In this document: in pieces, positions 34,400 through 45,714 of the stretch
How the letters are laid out: each line of letters starts with the position of its first letter
How positions within the stretch are numbered: position 1 is the first letter of the stretch
Origin: Portulaca oleracea
Lineage: Eukaryota; Streptophyta; Magnoliopsida; Caryophyllales; Portulacaceae
Direction: 5' to 3'
DNA: 64,000 bases
Assembly (NCBI GenBank): GCA_029582165.1
Contig: CM055886.1
Span: 22,196,669-22,260,668, forward strand
Translations under genes and position numbers: made by a program
The notes under the pieces: generated by a model
Databases searched by the model: none
Seen by the model: the letters and a program-made list of their open reading frames with translations, nothing else
Told to the model about the DNA's origin: nothing

Positions 34400-34797
34400 A
34401 TGGCCCAGGAGAAGCAGTGCCATAAGGAGGAGGAGGAGGAAGAGGTGAACAAGGAGATGATGAATCAGAGCCAACTTGACCATTTTGGTGGTCTTACCGC
34501 GCTTCTTACTGCTGTTTATGCTATGGTATATATTACATAATCATTTAATTATTCTCCATCTTAGTTAATTTAATTAGTTCAATCATATATCATTTGTTTT
34601 TAGGATGGAGAGAGTAGTAATTATAAGTTGGATATGGATGTATAAATGTACAGAATGGGAAGCATAAGGCAAGGAAAGAGTGGAAGAATTCCCAGAACGA
34701 GAAAGCAGCAGCTAAGGCTGGTTTTGGATTTCACCACCGGAAGAAGAAGGAAGACAAGCAAGAGAAGAGGGTTTGGTTGGAGATGTATCAATTGTAG
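34400..34797 (+). CDS. ASR5: divergent ASR-like protein, 89 aa, two exons
   Basis: The homologous start is 34400 (MAQEKQCHKEE). An upstream in-frame ATG at 34358 would add 14 residues. Exon 1 ends at 34525 (LTALLTAVYAM, then GT); the intron is 34526-34653 with a TGTACAG acceptor; exon 2 is 34654-34797, ending TAG. The reading stays open across the splice site. Most His residues of the N-terminal zinc region are replaced by a Glu run, and HEKHKAKK has become NGKHKARK. The Ala/Gly block is shortened in frame, keeping GFGFHHRKKK. It is either a diverged functional copy or a young pseudogene; codon-level selection tests would decide. Confidence 0.6.
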
Positions 34798-34889
34798 ATA
34801 CTGGAAGTTACCCAAATTACTTGCTCATTTAATTTGTTCCTAATTATGGCAGTTCACGGCACCTACCATCACTGTTTTTCTCATGGTTG

Positions 34890-35115
34890 AGAATCATGGT
34901 CTTACAACATACCGCAGTTTGCTACAACCCACCACAAATTACTTTTTTCAATTATTTTTCATAATTACCAAGACAATATTTATATATATACACACAAAAA
35001 ACTCACCACAACATACCAATAACCCGCCACAATTACACCACAACCCGCCACAATTTCATCATACCATACCGTGTCATACCGCAGAATACCGCATAAAAGA
35101 ACATGACCAAATTAA
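34890..35115. mobile_element. MITE fragment related to 31286-31534
   Basis: C/A-rich sequence with ATACCGC repeats ends GCATAAAAGAACATGACCAAA, resembling the right end of the Harbinger-like MITE at 31286. The left terminus is not intact. Confidence 0.45.
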
Positions 35116-35125
35116 ATGGTGGCTT

Positions 35126-35640
35126 TCAGCTGGTTAGTTCATTCGTGGTCTCTATCAAACTTGCAATTCTAGCATAACCTTCCGCAGAAATATTGTATGG
35201 ACATGAATTACTAGCATGGTCAAAAGAACTGCAAAGAGAACATGAATCACAAGCACATGAGGAATTGTACAAATGTGGATCCTTGGGTTGATCTACAAAT
35301 GGAGATTGAGTATGCAAATCAACACAAGGGGATGAGGGACAATCATTCACATATTGGTTCTTATAGTATGATTTAGCATGAAAAGCACAAGGGTCATCAA
35401 AAGAAGAGCCCGAAGAACAACAAGCCTCCTCAAACTTATGAGTATCATAAATCAACCATTCAAGCAATTCCCAAGCCTCGCACTCACTTTTAGCTTGAAA
35501 ACCGAAATAATCCAAAAGAGTACGAGTCTCAACATTCACACCCTCATCAACAATATACAATACTTCCCACCTTGTATAAGTAAAACCACATTGAGCACAA
35601 TAAGCAAGATAGTTAGAATTCGACTATTCTCATGTCCAAA
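35126..35640 (-). pseudogene. Cys-rich retroelement gag-like ORF
   Basis: The open reading 35126-35560 is 144 codons and extends upstream in frame to about 35640, with a CAQCGF motif. It contains FGFQAKSECEAWELLEWL, then SSCACDSCSLCSSFDHASNS followed by CPY, and ends IETTNELTS. I associate this Cys pattern (CxxCSSFDHxxNxCPY) with plant retrotransposon gag-like proteins rather than host genes; that link is from memory. Function would be particle or RNA binding. Confidence 0.55.
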
Positions 35641-36108
35641 ACTCTAACTATTTTCTCTACTACACTAGCAAATTAACCTCACCTCTCGGTGTACATCAAT
35701 TGCCTAAAGAAATACAAACGAAAACTCTCTTGAGCATTTCATCGAACACATGGTGGGCACGAGAAAACCTCTGACTACAAGCATGAATTTAGATAGATTA
35801 GGACTAAAACAAGATTAATTCATTGTCAAACACATCAATCACAACCCAAACAACACAAAACTAACAAGAAATTAACATAGAAGAAAATAGAGAGAAAGGG
35901 ATAGAAGAACTTAGTCTCGAATTGAAAGCCAAATTCTCTCCTTCTTGAATTCATAAATTCTTCAATGGAAATCTAAACCTAGAACTAGAGATGCTAGGGA
36001 GGAAACCTCCCCTCAAGCCTAGAGAGAAACTGTGAAAAGAAAAGAACATAGAATCTGAAACTGTGTTTTCTAATTAATAAAACTACTTAAAATAAAATAC
36101 TACAATAT

Positions 36109-36150
36109 GGCATGGGTGCCCGTGCCGATCGGCACACCCAGGTGTGCCGA
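36109..36150. repeat. Array B: overlapping palindromes in LTR-like sequence
   Basis: GTGCCGATCGGCAC (36123-36136, perfect) overlaps GGCACACCCAGGTGTGCC (36131-36148, perfect 8+2+8), preceded by GGCATGGGTGCC (36109-36120). The unit pitch is short. This is the same type of GC-core palindrome cluster as arrays A and D, but with different arms. Confidence 0.8.
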
Positions 36151-36395
36151 ACTGGAAATTCCAATTTTGCCTTGGCTTCTTTTGCTCCTTATTTCCAATC
36201 TTTTTCCTCTATTGCCATCATCATTGCCTAAAAATAAGACAATTAAATAAATTAGTCTCAATTAGCAAAGACGTGCAAAAATACTATCGAACTTATACTA
36301 AATGACTGGGATGGAATCACAACCCAAAAATAAGACAATAAAAACTGAGGTAAAAAGTGGTAAAACTGAGGTTTAACAAAATGGAATGGAATTGA

Positions 36396-37098
36396 GGGCC
36401 TGTTTGGAGAGATTTCAGGAATGGGATGGGAATGGAATTAGAATCCTGGAGGGTTGGGAATGGAATTAGAATCCTGGAGTGAAGTTGTTTGGAGAAAAAC
36501 TGGAATGGAATCTAATTCCATTCCCACTGTTTGGTGAGCATCGTAGACAAACAAGATTGTGAAAAAATTTCTCAAATCTGGAGTATCCCCAAAGTAGAAA
36601 TCTCACACAACAAGTAGAAATCCCCAAAATTGAAAAAAAATTCCACAGATTAACAGCAAAAACACTAGCAATATCCCACACAAGAATATTCATCGGAAAA
36701 AATTGAAAAAAACAGACTAGACGCGAGCTGTTTGTCTCGAAGGTGTACGACACTGGGTAGCGTGAGGCGGCACTGGGTGGCGGGGAGTCGACGTTGGGCG
36801 GCGGTGAGGCGAGGCGAGGCTGGGCTGCGGTGGTGCGACGCTGGGCAACGATGAGAGAGAGTTGGAAGCTGCTGTGAGGAGCTAGGGTTTGTGGGTTGAG
36901 AGACAACAGATGAATCCCTCAGGGATAGTATTTGATTCCCCCCAATTATGGGAGGTATCTAATTCCTCACATTTGGGAGGGATAAGAATTCCTATGGAAT
37001 ATTAATTCCATTCCATTTTATGTTCTCTAAATGGGTAAAAAAGGAATAGCATTCCATTCCGCCTTAATCCCATTCCTTTTTATCTCACCAAACACACC
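36396..37098. mobile_element. TIR element with GGCCTGTTTGG-type ends (703 bp)
   Basis: The left end AGGGCCTGTTTGGAGAGAT and the inverted right end AAGGTGTGTTTGGTGAGAT are flanked by TTGA on both sides (36392-36395 and 37099-37102). Subterminal GGAATGGAATTAGAATCC (twice) and ATTCCATTCC motifs form long inverted arms. The inner GC-rich ORF (36466-36906, minus) is not recognised and is probably not a gene. Confidence 0.65.
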
Positions 37099-37289
37099 TT
37101 GAATGAAACTCGATATAGAGGAGAATGGAATGAACTTAATTTTTTGACATCATCTTTTTGGTTGAGTAAAGGAGTAATACCAATATCATTATTATTGTTT
37201 AATCTAAATATAGAATTAAGTTAAATAATAAATAATAATATTACTATAGTCAAATTAATTTGTAAATTTTTAGTTTTAAATATTTTGAA

Positions 37290-37317
37290 TTTATTATTAT
37301 TATTATTATTTATTTTA

Positions 37318-37354
<37 letters not shown>

Positions 37355-37362
37355 TTCATTTT
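37290..37362. repeat. (TTA)n microsatellite
   Basis: An ATT/TTA trinucleotide run of about 70 bp, interrupted once by TTTATTTTAT. Confidence 0.9.
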
Positions 37363-37529
37363 AATTGTAATTTTTATTTTTATTGGAAATGGGTTCAAAG
37401 GTGAATTAAAGGAAAATATGAAAATAAAATTATTTGTATAAGCTATTTTTATTTTTGAAGATAAATATTGATATGTTAAGAAATGAGATGTGCAACCTCA
37501 CAAAAAGGAAAGGTATCAAGTCTCCCTTA

Positions 37530-37690
37530 AATGGGGGGGGGGGGGGGGAATTTGATTCCTATGGATATGAAATTTTATTCCTTAAATTTTCAATCAAACA
37601 CAAAATAATAGAACTTGATACCTTTAGATATGAAGTTCCAATCCAAAACCTCCAACCAAACACATTCTAAGTTTGTCTTTTCAGCTGTTT
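37530..37690. repeat. G-run plus TIR-element remnant
   Basis: A G15+ run near 37533-37548 is followed by sequence ending CCAACCAAACACATTCTAA, which resembles the right end of the element at 36396-37098. Confidence 0.45.
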
Positions 37691-37724
37691 AATTTGTATG
37701 CTTGAATCTTGTCATTACTCATTA

Positions 37725-37938
37725 CTACCTCTGTCCTAAACTATTTGTCCATTTAATTAAATTTTGATCATTAATTACTAATAAATTACAACGAGTTTCA
37801 ATAAAAAATTAACACAATTATAATTTTTTAGTAAGATATCTTTCTATTGACAGTAATTTCATATTAACTCATTGTAATTTGTGAGTAATCAACGGTCAAA
37901 GATTAGTTAAATTGACAAATATTTTGAGACGAAGGTAG
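37725..37938. mobile_element. Stowaway MITE (~214 bp)
   Basis: The TIRs CTACCTCTGTCCTAAACTAT and (reverse) CTACCTTCGTCTCAAAATAT are flanked by TA on both sides (37723-37724 and 37939-37940). The interior is AT-rich. Confidence 0.8.
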
Positions 37939-37940
37939 TA

Positions 37941-38640
37941 TTATATTCGGGTGTTGCTAAGGGTCTTCTTCCAAGACAGTAGCTGCCAACAATACAAAAA
38001 TAGGGGCTAGTTATAAATAAAGAAAAGTTGAGAGAATGGAGTAATGTGTAAACATTATTTTTGATTTTTTCTTTTTTTTTTAGTATTGAAAAGGGGTTTG
38101 CATTGAGACCCAAATAAGACAACAGATTCAATCTTTAGAAATATGCTCTTAACTGTTTTTGAAAATTGCATCAAAAAGTGGAAAGAGAGATAATTGGGTA
38201 ACAATCCTTGAAATTTTTTCATTTGCTCTTTACTATTCTTCAATCTTAAGAGAGCTTCCGATTCCTGTATTGTAGGAGTTAGATCTGATTGCAGAAGCAA
38301 CCATTGAAGACTAGAAGAATGGGCAACGTAGTTAAGTGGGTTTCAATTTGTTGGACCAATTGTAGTTGTGGTATTGGTGTTGGCTTTTGTGCTTGCGAGA
38401 GGAAAATATTGGAGTGATCTAGGGTCCCTATTCAAGCCTCGTTGTATGGGCCAAGCATCTCGCCTCCCGAGGGTCAATTGAGCTTCAATTTCACTTGAAT
38501 CCGATCCCGAATGGACGATCATGACCATCCTTTGGATCGACCAGGAACCCTTCTAAGGAGGGGTTGTTGTTTCTAATCGGAAAAATAAAGGAGGGCCTAG
38601 GCGGTGGCCAATTTGGGAAGCAATTGTGACCTAAGGCTGG
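37941..38640. other. Unassigned stretch before the LINE
   Basis: No domain is recognised. It could be degraded LINE 5'UTR/ORF1 or another inserted repeat; minus-strand ORFs here are short and unsupported. Confidence 0.4.
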
Positions 38641-38653
38641 GTGGTAAGTAAGA

Positions 38654-38910
38654 GGTCACGTGCGTGACCAAGCAGGTCACAACCATGACCTTCAATCATT
38701 ACGATTTGGGCTAGGGGTGACTCAAGAGTTAGGGGTGTGACAACCCTGATCACGACCGTGACCATGTTTTCCTCATGCCTTAGGTTTTTTATGGAGTTTT
38801 GGGGGTTCGATCTAGCAGCCTGTCACGGGCATGTCTCGTCTTCGTCGCGACCTGAGTCGCCTTCCTCACTCCCAATACTGCCCTGCCAAGAACGTGTCAT
38901 GCCTGTGACC
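38654..38910. repeat. Array C: GTCACG/CGTGAC palindromes
   Basis: GGTCACGTGCGTGACC (38654-38669, perfect 7+2+7); AGGTCA..TGACCT (38674-38691), 20 bp later; TCACGACCGTGA (38750-38761); and weaker units near 38823-38836 and 38896-38910. It lies directly upstream of readable LINE endonuclease sequence. Whether it belongs to the LINE or to an inserted LTR is not clear. Confidence 0.7.
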
Positions 38911-39938
38911 CCGTAGAGAAATTTGGAGTTCACGCGGAGTTCTTAAGGTCATGGTCGTATGATAAATTTAGGGGTGCCCCTTTTAATGTCTATCGAACTA
39001 TACGTCTTTCAAATGTCCTTACCTCTTTTGGGTGTCTGGGTGCTGCCACTGTAGGTAGAAATTCTACTTGGAAAAATCAATCCATGGTTATAAGATTCAC
39101 GAAAAATTAGATCGTGCCATCATCTCCCCCTCTTCGACATGCATATATCCTAATTATTGTATAACCACTAGCCCCATTTACCTGTTTTGATCATTCGTAT
39201 GGTTTACCTAATACCGACCTTGGTAGTCATCAAGGAAAAGGTAGTATCCGATCTTTAGATATCAGAATGCGGGGGCTTCCTACAGTCAAGTACATCTTAT
39301 AGTTAAAAAGAATTGGGATATTCCTGAGAAAGGGGTTCCTATGTTTCAAGTGGCGAAAAAGCTAATTTGTATTAAATGCGAGCTGAAAGTATGAAATAAA
39401 TCCACAGTTTGAAATTTCTCTTCTAAGTTGCATCAGAATGAGGATCAACTACATTTTGTGGAAGAAAAACTAATTGCGAAGTCATTAAGTAGGCGATTAA
39501 ATGAATGGTACCTTCGTCTTTTAAAGTAAAGAGAGAAAATGCATCTCTTTAACCAAAAGTATTTGGGTGCTTTTGCTATGAAAAACTGGTTAGCTGATGG
39601 AGATAGTAATTTTTTTTTTCCAAATGAATATGTGAGCCCGGAAATCTCGAAACACTATTAACAAGATAAAAGATGATACCGACACTTGGCATGACCAACC
39701 TGATATGGTCTAAGGATATCTTCATTAATCATTTCCAAAATAGAGTCAAAACAAATGTTAATTCTAATAGATCATTGTCCCAATGCCTTCCAAAGGTATT
39801 ATTTGATGAAGATAATGAAAAACTTATCCAGGTTTCTCATATCATGAAATTAAACAAGCTGTTTTTGAACAAGATAAGTTTAAGGCTCTAAGTCCGGATT
39901 GATTTCATATAGCTTTCTTTCAAAATCATTGGGCAACG

Positions 39939-40620
39939 GTGGGAAATGATGTTTGTTCCACTATCCATTCTTTCTTTCATGAAGATCGTCTTTTGAAACA
40001 AGTTAATCAAACTTTGAATACTCTTATTACAACCCAATTCCATCCCATTAGTCTTTGTAATAATTTGTACAAGATTATTTCGAAACTTATGGTTAATCAT
40101 CTTCGTCTGGTCCTTGACAAACTCATTGACCTTGTCCTGAGTGCCTTCGTCCCTGGTCGCTCAATTCACGATAATATTCTATTGACCCATGAAATTCTTA
40201 ATAAGTTTCATAACATGAAAGGGAAAAAAAGGTGGGTAGCCCTTAATCTAGATATGGAAAAGGCCTATGGTAGAGTCGAGTGGGATTTTTAAGGACTGTT
40301 TTACTCCAATTCGGTTTCCACAATATGTGGACTAATTGGATTATGGAATGTGTTTCTTTTGTCTCTTACTTAATTCTTTTAAATGGTGAATCTTGTGGTT
40401 TCTTCAAACCCACTCGGGGGATTCGACAAGAGGGCCCGTTATCCCCGTACCTTTTTCTCCTTTGTATGGAAGCTCTTACCCGATTAATTCGTCAGGCTGC
40501 TAGCCATGACAAAAGTGGAATTGGAGTTAAGATTTTCCCTAGGGCTCCTAAAATCCCATGCCTTTTTCTTTGTTGACGCAATGTGTTTTTTTGTAAATCA
40601 AATTCGGCCTCTTGCCAGCT
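39939..40620 (+). pseudogene. LINE reverse transcriptase
   Basis: Motifs in order: FHPISLCNNLYKIISKLMVN, then FVPGRSIHDNILLTHEI, and LNLDMEKAYGRVEWDF (motif A, with Gly where Asp is usual). A frameshift at about 40285 leads to TRGIRQEGPLSPYLFLLCME (motif B). The catalytic FADD box reads FVDA (about 40570), so the second Asp is lost. The family copies LINE RNA by target-primed reverse transcription; this copy cannot. Confidence 0.85.
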
Positions 40621-41110
40621 ACTTCAATTCATGCTGTCCAAATTTTATTCTTGGTCTGGCCAACTATCAATTTTCATAACTCTACATTGTTTTTTTCCCA
40701 TAATGCCACCCCTCGGGATAAACACACAGTAGCCGGGGTTTTCGGCATTTCCCAACTTTTTGGATTCGACAAATATCTTGGATGCCCAATTTTTAAAGGT
40801 AGACCCGCAAGTTCTACATTTATTAAGCTCGTGTCTCGTACTGTTGACAAAGTTCAACCTTGGAAAGAAAATTTTGTCTCCAACACTAGAAGGATGACCC
40901 TAATTCAATCCCATGTAGAGGCCATGCCCACACATACTCTCCAATACTTCCAAATCCCTAAGAAAACGACACGCCAGATTGGCAACATTAGCAGAAATTT
41001 CTTTTGGAAAAACTTACATACGAATAAAGGAATTCCGATGATAGCTTGGGATAAAATCTTTCGGCCAAAAAGCGGGGTGGATTGGGTCTTCAAAAAATGG
41101 AAGCAGTCAA
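40612..41110 (+). pseudogene. LINE RT C-terminal (thumb/connection) region
   Basis: Reads FDKYLGCPIFKGR, PWKENFVSNTRRMTLIQSHV, PTHTLQYFQIPK, FFWKN and IAWDKIFRPKSGV, the usual segment between RT and zf-RVT in plant LINEs. It is open for about 165 codons and then shifts frame. Confidence 0.8.
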
Positions 41111-41619
41111 CACAACATTTATGTGTAAACTCTTATGGCATATTTGTTTGATCAGCGTATTTGGGTCGAACAAATGCGTGCTAAATATTTATTCAATAAA
41201 TCCTTATTTGAAGTTTGATCCTAAACAACTTAATTCATGGGTTTAGAAGTCCATTCTTACATCATGTTCCATTTTCTCCAAAGGTCTCATTGGAAAGTGT
41301 GTAATGGTTTCAAAATTAGTTTATGAACTAATAATTGGTGTCATTTAGAATTTACTCTCTCTTACTGATATTATTGATTCCTCTGAGGTTGACCTCACTC
41401 TTAAAGTGGCGGATTTGATTCTCCCAGATCAAAGTTGGAATAAGAAACTACTCCATTAAGTGGTCGATGCCACTTCTGTCAACTTAATTCAAAATGTTAC
41501 TATCCCTTTCCATCATTTTGATGATGACCTTTGTTGGGGACCCTCTAGTTTTGGTGAATTTTCGATTAAGTTTTCTATCTAGCTAGCTCACTACATTTCT
41601 CCTCAAACTCAACCTTTGA

Positions 41620-42540
41620 ATATAACTGGATTATGGATATGGAAATTAGATATCCAACCTAAGCTTAAAATGTTTCTCTGCAAAGCTCTCTAGGATGACC
41701 TTCCCCTTAGAACCTGCATTGCCTATCGTGGTGTTCATCTTCAAACCACTTGTCCTTGTTGTTCTGCCTGCTCTGAAGACTTGGAACATCTCTTTTCTTC
41801 TTCTCGTAGCCAAAGAGATTTAGGAGTCTGCGATTCAACATAACTATCTAAGTAGGATTTTCATCCCTACTCCTTCACAGACATTCCTTGATTTCTTCCT
41901 TCGAATCAAGGGAGTGGCAGAAATGTCTAATTTAAACCAGGTTACCTCTCTACTTTGGAGCATGTGGAAGTTGCACAATGTCATTATCTTCAAGTGCGAG
42001 TCTCCCTCAATAAATGTTACCTTGATCAAGACAAAAAAGGCGTTAATAGAGTAGAGGATGTGGTACAAGCTGGGGGATAATTTCCTCAACCATTCAAATT
42101 ATTCCCCCAGAACCAAAACTTTACATTCGGTTTGGGTCACTTGGAAAATGCTTGATGCGGGGCCGTTCAAGCTCAACTTGAATGAATCCTAGACAACTAG
42201 AGCTAGTGTGGGTGGTTTTCTAGTGTAGGATTCTTCATGTCATCTTCAGGTGGCTTCTTCTTTTCCATGAGGATCTTCTTCAATCCTAGTTGCTGAGCCT
42301 ACAACATTGAGGAATGACCTTCATCAAGCCATTCAGATGGGATTCACTAACCTTCATATCGAAGGAGATAATTTAGTTTTCATTAAAGCTTTACGTGGGG
42401 AGGGTCACGTTCTTGGGAAATCGCTTCTCTTATCCATGATATTTGGCTTATGGTTCAACTTTGGATCTCGGTTACTTTTTCTCACATCTATTGCCAAGGA
42501 AATATGGCTGCATATATAGACTGACTCGCTAAGTATGGTC
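41620..42540 (+). pseudogene. LINE zf-RVT and RNase H-like remnants
   Basis: IWKLDIQPKLKMFLCKAL..LPLRTCIAYRGV and CPCCSACSEDLEHLF match the zinc-binding zf-RVT pattern. Further on, GPFKLNLNES, GGFLV and LHIEGDNLVFIKALRG match the RVT_3 RNase H-like domain. Stops interrupt both. Confidence 0.7.
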
Positions 42541-42651
42541 TTTCTCTCCAGTCTGCAACTACCTAGTTCTCAAATACGTTAGTTTTATTTTCTTTTATTC
42601 TTAGAGATGATATCCATGGTAGATCGCCTGACAGAAGGGCTACCTAGGTCT

Positions 42652-42827
42652 TGTGTACTGAGAAAAGGTATTTGAGAGAATTTTTGTATGTGTGTGTATA
42701 TCTGAACATTGATACAAGGGGAATAAATAGGAGATGAGAAGGAAAGACTACAGCTGGCAGAAAAGAATCTAACAACCTCTATGCCAGCTCACTAACAAAT
42801 TATAATTTACTATATTCTACATCCCAC
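42652..42827 (-). repeat. copia 3' LTR (short, ~176 bp)
   Basis: On minus it starts TGTAGAATATAGTAAATTAT right after the polypurine tract and probably ends TTTTCTCAGTACACA. TATTTATTCCCC serves as a TATA-like box. The outer end is inferred. Confidence 0.6.
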
Positions 42828-42909
42828 CCTCAAGGTGGATTTGGTGGATGAACCAACAAACCCAACCTTGAAGACAAATAACGATGAGGAAGTTCACCCA
42901 AGGGTTTAG

Positions 42910-44345
42910 TTAATATGTCAGCAAGCTGCTCCTTGGATTGAACATGGGAAAGATGGAGAAACCCTCTGTGAGCTTATCCCTAGTATAATGGCAGTCAATG
43001 TTCGGGTGTTCCATTCTCTCATGAAAAACCGGGTTGGTAGCAATGTGAATGGTTGCCCTGTTATCGCAGTATAAGGTGATGGGTAATTGCAAAGGAACAC
43101 CAAGATCGTGGAGGAGATGGGCAATCCATTCCAGCTCAGAGGTAGTACTGGACGTAGCGTGATATTTGGCCTCAGCAGAAGACTTTGAAACGGTCTTTTG
43201 TTTCTTGGTTTTCCAGGAAACTAAATTGTCACCAAGGAGGACACAATAGCCTGTGAGCGATCTAGCTGACATGGGGCATCCTCCCCAATTAGCGTCACAA
43301 TATGCTTCAATATATAATGTGGAATCAGGAGGCACATAATAGAACAACCTCATATTGATTGTGCCTTTCAAATAGCGCAGTACATGTAAAGCTGCCTAAA
43401 AGTGTGGTATTCGTGGCTACTGAACTAACTGACTGAGGTGTTGAGTAGCATAAGATATATCCGGATGAGTGATTATGAGGTATAGGAGGCGGCCAATGAT
43501 CCTCCTATATTGTTCAGGATCTGCAAGCAAATCACCTGTCTCGGTAGAAAGCTTAAACCCTTTAAGTAGGGGAAACTTGGACGGTTTAACACCAGACATC
43601 CCAGCATCATCTAGTATATCAATGATGTATTTCCTCTGATTAAGAAAGGTCCCTGCATCAGACCATGCAATCTCAATGCCGAGAAAGTAACGAGTGAGGC
43701 CCAAATCTTTGACAGTGAAGGCCTTGTGTAACTGAGCTTTTACTAAAATTATGCTCTACTCGTCATTCCCAGTAATTAAAAGATCATCCACATAGACCAA
43801 TATGTGAGTGAATGACCCATCATTCTCTTTGACAAAAAGAGAATAATCAGCCTTGGACTGTCGATAACCGAGGCTTTTTAGGAACCGAGTAAGCTTCACA
43901 TTCCATTGCCTGGAAGCCTGTTTCAGGCCATATAAAGAACGCTGAAGTTTGCACACCTGTCCAGGTGCAGCCTTGGAGTAACCCTGTGGAGGTTGCATAT
44001 ACACTTCTTCGTCAATAAAGCCATGGAGGAAGGCGTTATTGATGTCAATTTGGTGAAGAGGCCAACCCTTGGAAGTGGCCAAAGAAATCAGAACTCGCAC
44101 AGTACTCAACTTAGCAACAGGAGAAAAAGTGTTTTTGTAATCCTTGTTTTGGACTTGTTCAAAACCCCCGGATAACCAATCTGGCTTTGTATCGCTCAAC
44201 AGATCCATCAGGTCAAAATTTGACCTTAAAAACCCACTTGGAAGATAATGGCTTTTTACCTCGAGGTAGAGAAGTAATAACCCATGTATGATTATCTTCA
44301 AGCGCTTGTAGCTCTTGATTCATGGCCGACACCCACTCTGGATTT
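42910..44345 (-). pseudogene. copia reverse transcriptase and RNase H
   Basis: RT: SSKWVF-like start (about 44230), FSPVAKLSTVRVLISLA, HQIDINNAFLHGFIDEEVYM, LYGLKQASRQWN and the intact catalytic LVYVDDLLITGND (about 43765-43800). A stop follows, then GLTRYFLGIEIAWS to THPDISYATQHLSQLVQ (43417-43704). RNase H: AYCDANWGGCP, LTGYCVLLGDNLVSWKTKKQ, SSAEAKYHATSS and LYCDNRATIHIATNPVFHER (42910-43371). Two stops and one frame change break it. Confidence 0.85.
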
Positions 44346-44554
44346 TCACAAGCTTGTTGATATGTACTAGGCTCGGGAATATGTAGAGTGCTGAAAAAGG
44401 ACGTAACAAAGTCTGAGGATAAATGGGTGAAATCTGTTTGCTAAAAAAGAGGATGTGGGGAAGAGCTTAAAAGGCTACGGGATTGAGAGCTTGTGGGAGA
44501 AGAGGGTTTTGCTTGATGAATGAAGTCATTAAGCCATACACGAGTTTCCCTATG

Positions 44555-45410
44555 TCAGTGAGACCGTATGGGTTGTGGAGTATGTGGGGTAGCAACGTTT
44601 GGAAACTCATTGCAGGGATGCACTCTACTAGGAGAAGGAGTGTTGGTAGGTGAAACAGAAAGCCTGTATGAAATAGACTCAGAAGAAGGGATGTGAGATG
44701 GACAATGTGTAGAGGAAGGAGGTGTGCTATGGATGAAATGTGGGTGATCATTTTGTAGAGGTGAGGTAGGAGGATCCTGCTGTGCAGGCTGTCCAGTAGG
44801 CAAAATGGAGTGCTTAGTGGGAAAATGTAAAATTTGATGATCAGGCCAGAGAGAGGTGATGGGTGAATGGGTGTCCAAATTAGCCATGGTGTGAAAGGGA
44901 AAAACACTTTCTTTGAAAGCTACATCTCGACTGTAAAAAACTTTCTTGTCCTCCAGCCCATACAGTTTGTATCCCTTAATCCCCAAACTGTACCCTAATA
45001 AAATACATTTTGTAGCTCTAGCATCCATCTTGTCTCTTTTACCAGTGTTGGTGGCATAACATAAACACCCAATAGTGCTTAGGTTTGATAAATCTGGTTT
45101 AACACCATGCAAAACCTCATAAGGACTTTTCCATCCTAGATTCTTCATGGGTAGTTGATTAATGATGTGTGTAGCAGCCATAACACATTCCCCCCAGAAG
45201 TACTTAGGAAGATGTGACTGAAAACGAAGGGCCCTAGCCACCTTCAAAAGATGTCTATGTTTTCTCTCCACCACACCATTCTGTTGAGGAGTCCTTACAA
45301 CTGATTATTGGTGTATCACTCCTTTTGAAGCAAAGAAAGAGAGACAAACATGCGGAAGAAACTCAGTGCCATTATCGGTACGGACAGTTTTGATTTTGGC
45401 GTTGTGTTGG
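44555..45410 (-). pseudogene. copia integrase, C-terminal part
   Basis: From the insertion junction: TVRTDNGTEFLPHV, a stop in place of a sense codon near 45303, then TPQQNGVVERKHRHLLKVAR, FWGECVMAATHIINQLPMKN, SPYEVLHGVKPDLSNL and the GKRDKMDARATKCILLGYSL block. A Pro/Ser-rich linker ends it. The catalytic DDE triad is split: the first Asp region lies beyond the insertion (about 57900-57990). Confidence 0.85.
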
Positions 45411-45714
45411 GTTTCAACTAGAGGTGGCAAATCGGGTTATTCGGGTTAATTCCGGGTTGGACATTTTGGTCATCTCGTTATTTCGGATGTATTCGGTTTC
45501 GGATTAAATTCGGGTTGGTTACTGTTCATTTACTATTCAGTTACTGTTTGCACAGTATTTTCACTGTTTGAATTTAATCCTTTTACTATTTATAATAAAT
45601 TCTATTTCAACAACTTTGTCATAACTCATAACTATATTTTTGTTGATTTATTATCGGCAAGCAAAAACGTTTTTGGTTTTATAATACGTTATTGTTATGT
45701 TCTAAAAATGTTTT

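Larger units (their letters stand above)
35126..36360 (-). mobile_element. Gag-like LTR-retroelement fragment (minus)
   Basis: A Cys-rich ORF with leader and probable LTR sequence upstream on the minus strand. The upstream part (about 36105-36300) carries short perfect palindromes like those in other LTRs of this window. The LTR limits are not resolved and no polymerase is present. Confidence 0.5.
38960..42650 (+). mobile_element. Degenerate plant L1-type LINE
   Basis: In order: the end of an APE-like endonuclease (YDKFRGAPFNVYRTIRLSN, about 38968; GRNSTWKNQ, about 39055), reverse transcriptase (39930-40620), RT thumb/connection (40612-41110), a zf-RVT domain (about 41630-41800) and an RNase H-like domain (about 42120-42540). 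Many stops and frameshifts make it dead. The 3' end is bordered by the copia LTR at 42652. Confidence 0.8.

Noticed and set aside
36466..36906. 146-codon minus ORF in the GGCCTGTTTGG element
   Set aside because: It lies across inverted arms and a GC-rich filler; no recognisable domain, probably chance.
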